Positions 1 through 10,769 of a stretch of DNA of 64,000 nt are shown here, piece after piece. The translations under genes and the position numbers were made by a program. The first letter of the stretch is position 1; every line of letters starts with the position of its first letter. The notes below the pieces were generated by a model. The model did no database searches, was not told the origin of the DNA, and saw only the letters and a program-made list of their open reading frames with translations. The DNA comes from Trissonchulus latispiculum (lineage: Eukaryota > Nematoda > Enoplea > Enoplida > Ironidae), in assembly GCA_030248195.1 (NCBI GenBank), contig JASAND010013270.1:1-64000 (forward strand), read 5' to 3'.

Positions 1-614
1 CTTTAGCTAGAAAGCAGCAATCGGGGCAACTAAAAAATCGTCCCTGGGTATATTTGTGCAGAACAAATTTGTTCAGTAGGAGCCCTCCAGCTTGCATGGT
101 GAATGCTCCACGATCTTTGCAAAAATTGGTCGTGTTTTTGCAAAAACTACATTTTTTATGATAGCAGCCTACAGGGTAGCAGTTGGAAGACGATCATGTG
201 TCGGATAATTTGTCCATGTGAGACCTTCAGATCGACGCCCTTAGTTTGATTTTACGGCTTGCGTAGTTCAAGAAATGTTGGATTATTTGATTTCTGCAAA
301 AATGACAAGTTTTCGAGGGCAAAACAAGAAAATCGGCTATATCTCACGGTAGAGAAAAGCTAGAAACTTGCTTTAAAAAGCAAAAATGTGAAGCTCAATG
401 AGGTCTTTTGAATGAGTATAGTTGTAACTGTATAGCAGCTGCGAAACGTTCACAAATTGGGAAAAACCACTATGACCGGAAATCTCGAATTTTTGAATCG
501 GGATTGCGCGGAGGGTGTTAGAACGCTAAAAGAACTTATTTCGGAAAGTTTCATCAAATTTCATCTTGATTTACGCCGCCAAATAACAATATGTGCCCAA
601 AAGCAATCACCACC
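1..614. mobile_element. Right part of TTAA-flanked TIR element (window-truncated)
   Basis: This stretch is nearly identical to the right-hand part of the element at 2,961-3,940. It ends in the same terminal motif AATCACCACC followed by TTAA. The left end lies outside the window. No coding capacity is evident. Its near identity to the second copy suggests recent duplication together with the flanking tRNA repeat. Confidence 0.7.
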
Positions 615-1107
615 TTAAGTAAGAATGCTGATACGTGATACTTCAAGCAACTTGTTACCATAACATGCGCCGTATTATTTACCACGGCTTAGAGAGGCAG
701 TTTCTGGTCAGGGCATTGCTACAGAATGCACACAGTTGCGTTCTGAACTATCGAAAATATCAAGTCTGTGATTGTGGACTCCACAGACGCTGACTAAAGT
801 GACAGCTACCTCGGAGAATAGGTTGTGTGATTTCTAGTTGCTGACACTCTTTTAATACGTAAGACCTGATTTCCTTCTTTTGAGGTTTAAATTAATGTTA
901 ATACTGCGTGGCTGCCAATTTGAGCGTTTACGTCGCGTTGCTGTTTTAACCACGCCCATGAGGCACGCAAGATCATTGAGTGCTCATTACGAGGCCTGAT
1001 GCCAGAAGATAGTTGAGCATTTCTGAAATTGACAAACTAACATGATGTGAAGAAACAGGACTACGTTTTGTTTCGATATGTGTTGCATGGCAAAGCTAAA
1101 ATGAATT

Positions 1108-1180
1108 CGAGGCTGCCAGGAGACGAACCTGGAATCTCCTGGTCCGTAGTCAGGCGCGTTATCCATTGCGCCACAGCCCC
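1108..1180 (-). tRNA. tRNA-Arg(ACG), copy 1, slightly degenerate
   Basis: The 73-nt cloverleaf on the minus strand has a seven-base-pair acceptor stem (GGGGCTG with CAGCCTC), anticodon loop CTACGGA and T stem CCAGG/CCTGG. The T loop reads TTCGTCT instead of TTCGACT, and the last anticodon-stem pair is an A-C mismatch. A short T run follows the 3' end and could serve as a Pol III terminator. Confidence 0.6.
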
Positions 1181-1798
1181 TACAACATAGTGACAGTGAA
1201 CTAGCACATATCAACATGTCTTTGCTGTTTTTGCAATTCAGAAGGTGGACAACAGGTTATGGGACTCTATCTCATTGGATTGTAAAAATGATGGATCAAT
1301 ACTTCATTTAAGTAAGAATGCTGATACGTGATACTTCAAGCAACTTGTTACAATAACATGCGCCGTATCATCTACCACAGCTTAGAGAGGCAGTTTCTGG
1401 TCAGGGCATTGCTATGGATGCGCACAGTTACGTTCTGAACTATCGAAAATATCAAGTCTGTGATTGTGGACTCCACAGACGCTGACTAAAGTGACAGCTT
1501 TCCTCGGAGGATACGTTGTGTGATTTCTAGTTGCTGACACTCTTTTAATACGTAAGACCTGATTTCCTTCTCTTAAGGTTTAAATTAATGTTAATACTGC
1601 GTGACTGCCAATTTGAGCGTTTACGCCGCGTTGCTGTTTTAACCACGCCCTTGAGGCACGCAAGAGCATTGAGTGCTCATTAAGAGGCCTGATGCCAGAA
1701 GATAGTTGAGCATTTCTGAAATTGACAAACTAACATGATGTGAAGAAACAGGACTACGTTTTGTTTCGATATGTGTTGCATGACAAAGCTTAAAAATT

Positions 1799-1871
1799 CG
1801 AGGCTGCCAGGAGTCGAACCTGGAATCTCCTGGTCCGTAGTCAGGCGCGTTATCTATTGCGCCACAGCCAC
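1799..1871 (-). tRNA. tRNA-Arg(ACG), copy 2, degenerate
   Basis: This has the same 73-nt layout and ACG anticodon. Base 2 of the acceptor is changed, giving a T-T mismatch. The D-loop GG is reduced to AG, which loses a normally invariant guanine, and the anticodon stem has an A-C mismatch. It is probably a poorly functional or dead copy. Confidence 0.5.
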
Positions 1872-2135
1872 TACAGCATAGTAACAGTGAACCAGCACAT
1901 ATCAATATGTCTTTGCTGTTTTTGCAATTCAGAAGGTAAACAACAGGTTATGGGACTCTACCTCACTGGATTGTAAAAATGATAGACCAATACTTTATTT
2001 AAGTAACACTAACAGGCCTGATGCCAGGAGATGGTTGAGCATTTCTGAAATCGATAAACTAACATGATGTGAAGAAACCGGACAACAGGACTACGTTTTG
2101 TTTCGATATGTGTTGCATGACAAAGCTAAAAAATT

Positions 2136-2208
2136 CGAGGCTGCCAGGAGTCGAACCTGGATTCTTCTGATCCGTAGTCAGGCGCGTTATCCATTGTGCC
2201 ACAGCCCC
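2136..2208 (-). tRNA. tRNA-Arg(ACG), copy 3
   Basis: The acceptor stem, anticodon loop CTACGGA and T arm match the consensus. The D stem carries one change (GCAC for GCGC) and the variable region differs slightly. The minus-strand flank has a TTTTTT run after the 3' end, a plausible Pol III terminator. Confidence 0.65.
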
Positions 2209-2756
2209 TACAACATAGTGACAGTGAACTAGCACATATCAAGATGTCTTTGCTGTTTTTGCAATTCAGAGGGTGGACAACAGGTTATGGGACTCTATTT
2301 CATTGGATTGTAAAAATGATAGAAGAATACTTCATTTAAGTAAGAATGCTGATACGTGATACATCAAGCAACTTGTTACCATAACATGCACCGTATCATT
2401 TACCACAGCTTAGTCTGTGATTGTGGACTCCACAGACGCTGACTAAAGTGACAGCTACCTCGGAGAATAGGTTGTCTGATTTCTAGTTGCTGACACTCTT
2501 TTAATACGTAAGACCTGATTTCCTTCTTTTAAGGTATAAACTAATGTTAATACTGTGTGGCTGCCAATTTGAGCGTTTACGCCGCGTTGCTGTTTTAACC
2601 ACTCCCATGAGGCACGCAAGAGCATTGTGTGCTCATTAAGAGGCCTGATGCCAGAAGATAGTTGAGCATTTCTGAAATTGATAAACTAACATGATGTGAA
2701 GAAACAGGACTACGTTTTGTTTCGATATGTGTTGCATGGCAAAGTTAAAATGCATT

Positions 2757-2829
2757 CGAGGCTGCCAGGCGTCAAACCTAGAATCTCCTGATCCGTAGTC
2801 AGGCGCGTTATCCATTGCGCCACAGCCCC
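2757..2829 (-). tRNA. tRNA-Arg(ACG), copy 4, T-loop damaged
   Basis: The acceptor and anticodon arms are intact, but the T loop reads TTTGACG rather than TTCGACT and the T stem is disrupted, so the box B promoter and tertiary contacts are affected. It shares this damage with the copy at 5,791, so the two derive from the same mutated unit. Confidence 0.5.
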
Positions 2830-2960
2830 TACAGCATAGTAATAGTGAACCAGCACATATCAAGATATCTTTGCTGTTTTTGCAATTCAGAAGGTGGACA
2901 ACAAGTTATGGGACTCTATCTCATTGGATTGTAAAAATGATAGATCAATACTTCACTTAA

Positions 2961-3940
2961 GGTGGTGATTCCCTTTGGTCACATAAAGTTTGCACCATTA
3001 TTACTCATTCATTACTTGGAGTTAAGAAGCCATTTTTATATCAAAATGTAGCTTGACATTTTCTCTTTTTAATGCATACCACGAAACTAACGTTGCTTTA
3101 CTACAATATTTTTAACTGATTTTAGAAGAAGTATAATTTTCCAGAATTTTTGCAGACTCAAGTAAATTTTTTCGCGAGACATCGGTTATATCAATCGATA
3201 CCTCCATCAAATAGCTGGGGACGATTTTTTATTTATTGTGAAATCGCTCTTCATTATAGAGAAATACGCTGAAATGTGTGCGTAGCCTGTATTTTGCCTA
3301 CTTATGCCAAATTTGTCAAGTGATTACTTTAGCTAGAAAGCAGCAATCGGGGCAACTAAAAAATCGTCCCTGGGTATATTTGTGCAGAACAAATTTGTTC
3401 AGTAGGAGCCCTCCAGCTTGCATGGTGAATGCTCCACGATCTTTGCAAAAATTGGTCGTGTTTTTGCAAAAACTACATTTTTTGTGATAGCAGCCTACAG
3501 GGTAGCAGTTGGAAGACGATCATGTGTCGGATAATTTGTCCATGTGAGACCTTCAGATCGACGCCCTTAGTTTGATTTTACGGCTTGCGTAGTTCAAGAA
3601 ATGTTGGATTATTTGATTTCTGCAAAAATGACAAGTTTTCGAGGCCAAAACAAGAAAATCGGCTATATCTCACGGTAGAGAAAAGCTAGAAACTTGCTTT
3701 AAAAAGCAAAAATGTGAAGCTCAATGAGATCTTTTGAATGAGTATAGTTGTAACTGTATAGCAGCTGCGAAACGTTCACAAATTGGGAAAAACCACTATG
3801 ACCGGAAATCTCGAATTTTTGAATCGGGATTGCGCGGAGGGTGTTAGAACGCTAAAAGAACTTATTTCGGAAAGTTTCATCAAATTTCATCTTGATTTAC
3901 GCCGCCAAATAACAATATGTGCCCAAAAGCAATCACCACC
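2961..3940. mobile_element. Non-autonomous TIR element with TTAA target duplication (piggyBac-like)
   Basis: The element begins GGTGGTGATTCCCTTTGG and ends with its imperfect inverse CCAAAAGCAATCACCACC, flanked by TTAA on both sides (2,957-2,960 and 3,941-3,944). Neighbouring array units carry the uninterrupted site CTTCATTTAAGTAAGAATGC, which shows the empty target. A TTAA duplication is typical of piggyBac elements. No transposase is encoded in the 980 bp. The small frame at 3,278-3,487 is not convincing as a gene. Confidence 0.75.
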
Positions 3941-4430
3941 TTAAGTAAGAATGCTGATACGTGATACTTCAAGCAACTTGTTACCATAACATGCGCCGTA
4001 TTATTTACCACGGCTTAGAGAGGCAGTTTCTGGTCAGGGCATTGCTACAGAATGCACACAGTTGCGTTCTGAACTATCGAAAATATCAAGTCTGTGATTG
4101 TGGACTCCACAGACGCTGACTAAAGTGACAGCTACCTCGGAGAATACGTTGTGTGATTTCTAGTTGCTGACACTCTTTTAATACGTACCTGATTTCCTTT
4201 TTTTAACGTTTAAATTAATGTTAATATTGCGTGGCTGCCAATTTGAGCGTTTACGCCGCGTTGCTGTTTTAACCACTCCCATGAGGCACGCAAGAGCATT
4301 GTGTTCTCATTAAGAGGCCTGATGTCAGAAGATGGTTGAGCATTTCTGAAATTGATAAACTAACATGATGTGAAGAAACAGGACTACGTTTTGTTTTGAT
4401 ATGTGTTGCATGGCAAAGTTAAAATGCATT

Positions 4431-4503
4431 CGAGGCTGTCATGCGTCAAACCTGGAATCTCCTGATCCGTAGTCAGGCGCGTTATCCATTGCGCCACAGC
4501 CCC
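4431..4503 (-). pseudogene. tRNA-Arg pseudogene, copy 5
   Basis: The 73-nt frame and anticodon arm are recognisable, but both strands of the T arm are mutated (T loop TTTGACG, T stem unpaired at several positions). The copy is expected to be non-functional. Confidence 0.55.
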
Positions 4504-4884
4504 TACAGCATAGTCACAGTGAACTAGCACATATCAAGATGTCTTTGCTGTTTTTGCAAATTGATAAACTAACATGATGTGAACAAACCGGACAATGTTT
4601 TGTTCGGATAATACTACGTAAGACGTAATACGTAATACGTAAGACCTGATTTCCTTCTCTTAAGGTTTAAAGTAATGTTAATACTGCGTGGCTGCCAATA
4701 TGAGCGTTTACGCCGAGTTGTTGTTCTAACCACTCCCATGAGGCACGAAGAGCATTGTGTGCTCATTAAGAGGACTGATGCCAGAAGATAGTTGAGCATT
4801 TCTGAAATTAATAAACTAACATGATGTGAAGAAACAGGACTACGTTTTGTTTCGATATGTGTTGCCTGACAAAGCTAAAAAATT

Positions 4885-4964
4885 CGAGGCTGCCAGTAGT
4901 CGAACCTGGAATCTCCTGATCCGTAGTCAGTAGTCAAGCGCGTTATCTATTGCGCCACAGCCCC
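4885..4964 (-). pseudogene. tRNA-Arg pseudogene, copy 6, 7-nt duplication
   Basis: This copy is 80 nt long because TAGTCAG (plus-strand reading) is duplicated in the anticodon stem/loop. The duplication destroys the anticodon arm, and the D-loop GG is also altered. Both ends still match the consensus. Confidence 0.65.
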
Positions 4965-5098
4965 TACAACATAGTGACAGTGAACTAGCACATATCAAGA
5001 TGTCTTTGCTGTTTTTGCAAATTGATAAACTAACATGATGTGAAGAAACCGGACTACGTTTTGTTTCGATATGTGTTGCATGACAAAGCTAAAAAATT

Positions 5099-5171
5099 CG
5101 AGGCTGCCAGGAGTCGAACCAGGAATGACCTGATCCGTAGTCAGGCGCGTTATCCATTGCGCCACAGCCCC
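5099..5171 (-). tRNA. tRNA-Arg(ACG), copy 7
   Basis: The acceptor stem, D arm, anticodon loop and T loop TTCGACT are intact. The T stem reads CCTGG against CCTGG, giving one central mismatch, and the variable region differs. It may still be expressed. Confidence 0.6.
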
Positions 5172-5790
5172 TACAGCATAGTAACGGTGAACTAGCACAT
5201 ATCAAGATGTCTTTGCTGTTTTTGCAATTCAGAAGGTGGACAACAGGTTATGGGACTCTATGTCATTGGATTGTAAAAATGATGGATCAATACTTCTTTT
5301 AAGTAAGAATGCTGATACGTGGTACTTCAAGTAACTTGTTACCATAACATGCGCCGTATCATCTACCACAGATTAGAGAGGCAGTTTCTGGTCAGGGCAT
5401 TGCTATGGATGCGCACAGTTGCGTTCTGAACTATCGAAAATATCAAGTCTGTGATTGTGGACTCCACAGACGCTGACTAAAGTGACAGCTACCTCGGAGA
5501 ATAGGTTGTGTGATTTCTAGTTGCTGAAACTCTTTTAATACGCAAGTCCTGATTTCCTTCTTTTAAGGTATAAACTAATGTTAATACTGCGTGGCTGCCA
5601 ATTTGAGCGTTCACGCCGCGTTGCTGTTTTAACCAATCCCATGAGGCACGCAAGAGCATTGTGTGCTCATTAAGAGGCCTGATGCCAGAAGATGGTTGAG
5701 CATTTCTGAAATTGATAAACTAACATGATGTGAAGAAACAGGACTACGTTTTGTTTCGATATGTGTTGCATGGCAAAGTTAAAATGCATT

Positions 5791-5863
5791 CGAGGCTGCC
5801 AGGCGTCAAACCTAGAATCTCCTGATCCGTAGTCAGGCGCGTTATCCATTGCGCCACAGCCCC
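5791..5863 (-). tRNA. tRNA-Arg(ACG), copy 8, T-loop damaged
   Basis: The sequence is almost identical to the copy at 2,757, with the same damaged T arm (TTTGACG). The acceptor and anticodon arms are intact. Function is doubtful. Confidence 0.5.
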
Positions 5864-6235
5864 TACAGCATAGTAACAGTGAACCAGCACATATCAAGAT
5901 GTCTTTGCTGTTTTTGCAATTCAGAGGGTGGACAACAGGTTATGGTCTATTTCATTGGATTGTAAAAATGATGGATCAATACTTCGGTTAAGACCAGATT
6001 TCCTTCTTTTAAGGTTTAAATTAATGTTAATACTGCGTGGCTGCCAATTTGAGCGTTTACGCCGCATTGCTGTTTTAACCAATCCCATGAGGCACGCAAG
6101 AGCATTGTGTGCTCATTAAGAGGCCTGATGCCAGAAGATGGTTGAGCATTTCTGAAATTGATAAACTAACATGATGTGAAGAAACAGGACTACGTTTTGT
6201 TTCGATATGTGTTGCATGACAAAGCTAAAAAAATT

Positions 6236-6308
6236 CGAGGCTGCCAGTAGTCGCACCTGGAATCTCCTGATCCGTAGTCAGGCGCGTTATCTATTGCGCC
6301 ACAGCCCC
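6236..6308 (-). pseudogene. tRNA-Arg pseudogene, copy 9
   Basis: The overall 73-nt layout is kept, but the T loop begins TGCGA, losing the TTC core. The T stem and the D-loop GG are also changed. It is probably dead. Confidence 0.5.
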
Positions 6309-6446
6309 TACAACACAGTGACAGGGAACTAGCACATATTATTCAAGATGTCTTTGCTGTTTTTGCAAATTGATAAACTAACATGATGTGAAGAAACCGG
6401 ACTACGTTTTGTTTCGATATGTGTTGCATGACAAAGCTAAAAAATT

Positions 6447-6519
6447 CGAGGCTGCCAGGAGTCGAACCTGGATTCTCCTGATCCGTAGTCAGGCGCGTTA
6501 TCCATTGCGCCACAGCCCC
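6447..6519 (-). tRNA. tRNA-Arg(ACG), copy 10, intact
   Basis: This is the best copy. It has a seven-pair acceptor, GCG/CGC D stem with loop GG, fully paired CCTGA/TCAGG anticodon stem around CTACGGA, perfect CCAGG/CCTGG T stem with loop TTCGACT, and discriminator G. It is followed on the minus strand by a six-T run suited to Pol III termination. The ACG anticodon reads CGN arginine codons after A34 editing. It is the copy most likely to be functional. Confidence 0.9.
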
Positions 6520-7137
6520 TACAGCATAGTAACAGTGAACCAGCACATATCAAGGTGTCTTTGCTGTTTTTGCAATTCAGAAGGTAGACAACAGGTTATG
6601 GGACTCTATCTCATTGGATAGTAAAAATGATAGATCAATACTTCATTTAAGTAAGAATGCTGATACGTGATACATCAAGCAACTTGTTACCATAACATGC
6701 ACCGTATCATTTACCACAGCTTAGAGAGGCAGTTTCTGGTCAGGGCATTGCTATGGATGCGCACAGTTGCGTTCTGAACTATCGAAAATATCAAGCCTGT
6801 GATTGTAGACTCACAGACGCTGACTAAAGTGACAGCTACCTCCGAGAATATGTTGTGTGATTTCTAGTTGCTGACACTCTTTTAATACGTAAGACCTAAT
6901 TTCCTTCTTTTAAGGTTTAAATTAATATTAATACTACGTGGCTGCCAATTTGAGCGTTTACGCCGCATTGCTGTCTTAACCACTCCCATGATGCACACAA
7001 GAGCATTGTGTGCTCATTAAGAGGCATGATGCCAGGAGATAGTTGAGCATTTCTGAAATCGATAAACTAACATGAGGTGAAGAAACAGGACTACGTTTTG
7101 TTTTGATATGTGTTGCATGGCAAAGTTAAAATGCATT

Positions 7138-7210
7138 CGCGGCTGCCAAGAGTCGAACCTGGAATCTCCTGGTCCGTAGTCAGGCGCGTTATCCATTGCG
7201 CCACAGCCCC
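7138..7210 (-). tRNA. tRNA-Arg(ACG), copy 11
   Basis: The T loop TTCGACT and anticodon loop are intact. The T stem has one G-T pair, the acceptor has a mismatch at pair 2-71, and the anticodon stem ends in an A-C mismatch. Function is possible but weaker than copy 10. Confidence 0.55.
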
Positions 7211-7380
7211 TACAACATAGTGACAGTGAACTAGCACATATCAAGATGTCTTTGCTGTTTTGCAATTCAGAGAGTGGACAACACGTTATGGGACTCTCTC
7301 TCATATGATTGTAAAAATGATAGATCAATACTTCATTTAAGTAAGAATGGTGATACGTGATACTCCAAGCAACTTGTTAC

Positions 7381-7849
7381 CCTAACAAATTTTCTAACAA
7401 TGTTATTTCAGAGGCTTAGTTATGCTATGAAATGTGAAATTTTACCATAAAATACCCAGAATCAGTAAATGTGTAACTAATTTTAGTGATTTCACAACAT
7501 TTTTCAGAATTGATCCGGCCCGTTTCGGTCCGCTCCGGCTCGCAGTTAATAAATTTATCGGCCCAGCCCGCTAACCAATAGAGGTCGGCCCGGCCCGGCC
7601 CGCGGGCCGGGCCGGGCGGAGCCGGGTCGACGTACCGAAATGCTCATCTCTACTAAACCCTTCAAAATCTTTCTCCTAAGCTTAGATGGAGTTGCTCCTA
7701 AATTATGAGAAAGCTACGAATGGAGGATAGCAATCCTACTAGTTTAGAAATATCTTTTGAAACCCAATTCGCCCGAGTGACCACCTAAAACAAAATCAGT
7801 ACCGCTGCTAGCAGAAGGGGGATCTCTGCATCAACTACTCGTCATTCTT
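7381..7849. other. Array-to-duplication junction with GC palindrome and MITE relic
   Basis: No gene is seen. At 7,588-7,617 there is a perfect 30-bp GC palindrome made of CCCGG/GGCCC blocks. From about 7,655 to 7,830 the sequence resembles the 289-bp foldback element at 63,645-63,933 (TTTCTCCTAAGCTTAG, CAATCCTA motifs) and recurs near 21,530 and 32,700, so it looks like an old relic carried by the duplication. Confidence 0.5.
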
Positions 7850-8009
7850 TTTTCCATCTCTGACTCAGTCACACTTTCTAGAGTGTAGTTGACTGAATGC
7901 GTATAAGTTCAGTCTAGTGGAATAAGCTTATTTACTTATTTGCATAACTATGATACTCTCAATAAAATTCGTTATTCCATTCTGTTTAACGCAGATTCAC
8001 ACTTCCAAT

Positions 8010-8525
8010 TCAGCAGAACGGTTCACCAGGCGTTCCACCGCAACCTGCGGGACAGCCTCCCGATCTCTCGTGGCAAGTTTGGCGGACCGGGCCATCGCAG
8101 GGACGGTCGTCCACTTTGCAACAGACTTCGGATCGGCGACAGTCCTTGCAACTCCGACACTGACTCCGGTCTCGGACGCAGGGCGACTCCTTGTCTGCCG
8201 GGTTGGCTCGTCGGTAGCCCAGATCGCAGAGACACTGCTTGTACGCTTCTTCCACAATCATTCGACCGTCGGGGCTGCGACAGCTTTCTCGTCGTCTGCA
8301 CTCACTGTTGAGCTCGCAGGCCCGTTCCGCTTCGACGCAACGCGATTCTCGGTAGTCGAATCGATAGCCCGCTTCGCAGGCGCAGACCCGGTCGCCTGTT
8401 TCCTGCGAAGCGATGCATCGACTGTGAGCGCTGTGCTGGGAGCAATCGCTGTCGCTCGCACAGGGCTCGTAGTACCAGCCGGAGCAGCAGGAAAATAGAA
8501 AACTGGCGATAATTACATACCTCAT
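8010..8525 (-). CDS. Secreted cysteine-rich protein, EB-module-like (minus family, copy 1)
   Basis: The 171-residue protein starts with a hydrophobic signal peptide (MRYVIIASFLFSCCSG, cleavage expected before WYYEPC). A mature region with 22 cysteines follows. Spacing such as C-x5-C, CAC, QCLC and VCC suggests two or three small disulfide-bonded modules, reminiscent of EB/EGF-like modules; a firm Pfam assignment cannot be made by eye. It is homologous along its length to the plus-strand gene at 11,717, transcribed divergently. On the minus strand a splice acceptor (TTTCTTATTTCAG) lies 20 nt upstream of the ATG, so the 5' UTR is probably spliced (cis or trans). Function unknown; extracellular location inferred from the signal peptide. 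Confidence 0.8.
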   Translation of the reverse strand: MRYVIIASFLFSCCSGWYYEPCASDSDCSQHSAHSRCIASQETGDRVCACEAGYRFDYRESRCVEAERACELNSECRRRESCRSPDGRMIVEEAYKQCLCDLGYRRANPADKESPCVRDRSQCRSCKDCRRSEVCCKVDDRPCDGPVRQTCHERSGGCPAGCGGTPGEPFC

Positions 8526-8545
8526 TTTAATGGCGACGAATAAGT

Positions 8546-9776
8546 CTGAAATAAGAAAATAGAGTAGATTAGAAAATATTTAAAGATCAACAATCAAGCA
8601 GAGTAGAGTATGTAGAGTTTTTCCGGGTAAGAGTAGAGTAGAGTAGACCAGTAGTTTATAGTTCTAGTCGTGATTGAATTCCGCCTTTTGAAAATCTTGC
8701 ACGAAAAGGATCTGGTTAAATTTAACTCATTTAACTACTCCGCTTAACTCTGTCGTGAAAAGCCTCCAAAACAATCTTTACAACCTTCTAGTGTTAAAGC
8801 AGTACTGGTGTGATCTAACTATTAATCGCTCACTTTCCTTGAACTGTTTACAACTAACTGCGCGCTGACAATAATACATAGAATTCCAATTTACACAATT
8901 GACGTTTCGAAATTGTTTTGGTTAAAAGCACAAAAATTAGAATAAAACCTGTGTTTACTGTCAGCTGCATGAGCATGCCCACGCTGAGCTGCCAAAAGTT
9001 TGCAGAGCAATTTCTCAGCGACAGAAATTTTTCAAAGACTTGAAACCGTCTAAATTTACTTATTGTTTAGAATTCTGCCTGAAATGAAGCAAGTAAACAA
9101 AAGTTATCCGATTTGCTGGCATTGCATTGTATTTTCTTGACGTCAATATCTTAATAAATTGGAAAATTGCAACACTTTTTACTCTAATGTGATGGTCAAC
9201 GATTTAAGTATTATGTAACGTAATTGTTGGACACAAATTTTGAGTTGAGCTAAATGTTCCAGATGAAACAATTGGATTAACTGTAAACCATAAGATCACA
9301 AAATCTATAAGAGTCTACAGAATTTGACCCTCAGTCCATAAGACTAAATCGAATCAACCTTGATAAAAATCAAATCTCCGAGCACGATTTAATTCTCTAC
9401 CATCAGAAAAATTTTGTTCGAAGTAAATAGCCATTTTCATAATCCATTTAAATGAAATGCAGACGAGATGAGAATTCTCTACAGCTGAGCTCAGTCACAA
9501 CAGTATTAACAAACAAAGTTTGCATAAAAGTGTTTTGACGTCAACTTAAAGCTGAATGTCAACAAAATGAACAAATCCATGAGCTGTGATATGCTTAAAA
9601 CGTTGACGATATTCAGACGATTTTAATCCCCTAGAATGGATGCGAATGCAAAAACAACACAGGAATTCATATATTCTCTTAAATGAAAACGAGGAATGGG
9701 AATAGGAAACACAAAATAAGTTTAATCTCAATTTAGTGTCGTATAACTATGTGCTATCCTGAGAAATAATATATAA
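8546..9776. other. Spacer upstream of minus-family gene, unit 1
   Basis: No gene is recognised. Near 8,590-8,660 there is a short GAGTA-type imperfect repeat. The rest is AT-rich and largely conserved in units 2 and 3, including a TATATAA at 9,770-9,776 immediately beside the inverted-repeat element; unit 3 lacks the TATATAA. It presumably holds 5' exons or regulatory sequence of the divergent pair, but no donor site could be assigned. Confidence 0.4.
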
Positions 9777-10006
9777 GAGTGTGACAGCAGGCAAGATCTC
9801 TGTTTCTCTGTGTCTACAAACGCCAATATCATTTAGCGCGCATCAACGCGCGTCGATGCGACGACGCTTTTAGGGGTAGCACTGCACTTCGGCGTGATGC
9901 TACATTGCGTGAGTCGATGCCTCCAAATGTAACATGGCGGTTTAGCGCGTTGACGCGAGGGGTAGGAGTCAGCCGTTGCCTAGAGCTTGCCAGCTGTCAC
10001 ACACTC
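9777..10006. mobile_element. Small inverted-repeat element, unit 1
   Basis: The segment starts GAGTGTGACAGCAGGCAAG and ends CTTGCCAGCTGTCACACACTC, which is the near-inverse. The interior is GC-rich, with repeated CGACGCG-type motifs. It occurs at the same place in units 2 and 3, so insertion predates the triplication. No clear target duplication is seen. Confidence 0.45.
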
Positions 10007-10769
10007 AAAATCGGCAGAGATTAAGACGCGTTGCACACGAGAGTACGTTAAAGCGAGCGCCAATGCCAAATCAAATCAACACAACACTAACTTTACGGTG
10101 TTGTTTGAAAAAAATATGCTCCGGAAAGGAGGCTTAACTACTACTGGTTTAGAGCAATTGTAATGTAATGTGAGCAATCATTAATTGCAGATCAACGGAT
10201 CTGTAAACCGGGGATTGATAAACGGAAACGCAATTGTTAAACGAGCAGACTAATTGCGTTTTGCAATTTTAGATAATAACTGGGTTGTTTGAAATTTCGC
10301 CTGACTCATTCAAAATATTGCTTAATAGGCCACCAGAACTGGAATTCGAAATCCCACAAGTTTCAATGACATCAGTATTCATGCCGTACGACTCAACTTG
10401 TTGTTTGCAAGACTTTTTCTCCGTTTTTGTGATTTCAGAAAAAACCGGAAAACTCCACCCATATCCGATGTCTGACGACAAAATAAATTTTTATTGCACA
10501 AACAAGGTTTGCACTATTAATTCAGAAGCAGTGCTCGCCTAGTCCGGAATGCGTAGGCGATTCAGAAGAATTAAAGACAGATTGCATAATTTGCAGTTCA
10601 GTCGTTGCACTTGTATTCCTGTTTTGCTATTGTGCGGTTTTTTACACACAAAAGTTGTCGATTTTTGCTACAGTCTGAGTGTGCTTAAACTCTTTGTAAA
10701 GTTACTGTTGTCAGATTCTGTGTTTTGTAGTATGCAATTTTATAGGGTTTCCAACATAACATAGTGTCG
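10007..10769. other. Conserved non-coding or weakly coding spacer, unit 1
   Basis: A block at 10,269-10,542 is open on both strands and conserved in units 2 and 3 (25,020 and 35,361). The three copies differ by indels near its right end, and unit 3 is interrupted there. Conservation is explained by the segmental duplication, so it is not good evidence for a protein. No known domain is recognised. Confidence 0.3.

Larger units (their letters stand above)
619..7380. repeat. Tandem array of tRNA-Arg-containing repeat units
   Basis: Units share a spacer with AAGTAAGAATGCTGATACGT at one end and CTCATTGGATTGTAAAAATG near the other, each carrying a minus-strand tRNA-Arg copy. tRNA start spacing runs 691, 337, 621, 1674 (includes a 980-bp insertion), 454, 214, 692, 445, 211 and 691 bp. 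The last six spacings repeat as about 450/212/692, so the right half is a higher-order repeat of three tRNAs per about 1.35 kb. No protein genes are seen; open frames here are translations of tRNA sequence. Confidence 0.85.

Noticed and set aside
987..7328. Repeated minus-strand frames containing MDNAPDYGPGDSRF
   Set aside because: Translation of the tRNA-Arg gene sequence and its flanks, not protein genes.
7950..8498. Long plus-strand open frame (182 codons) antisense to the minus-family gene, and similar ones in units 2 and 3
   Set aside because: It is open because of the GC-rich codon use of the real gene; it lacks a signal peptide, domain or spacing of its own, and the cysteine pattern is only on the minus strand.
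10269..10542. Possible exon conserved in three units, open on both strands
   Set aside because: Conservation follows from recent segmental duplication; the copies carry indels and one is interrupted, with no domain.
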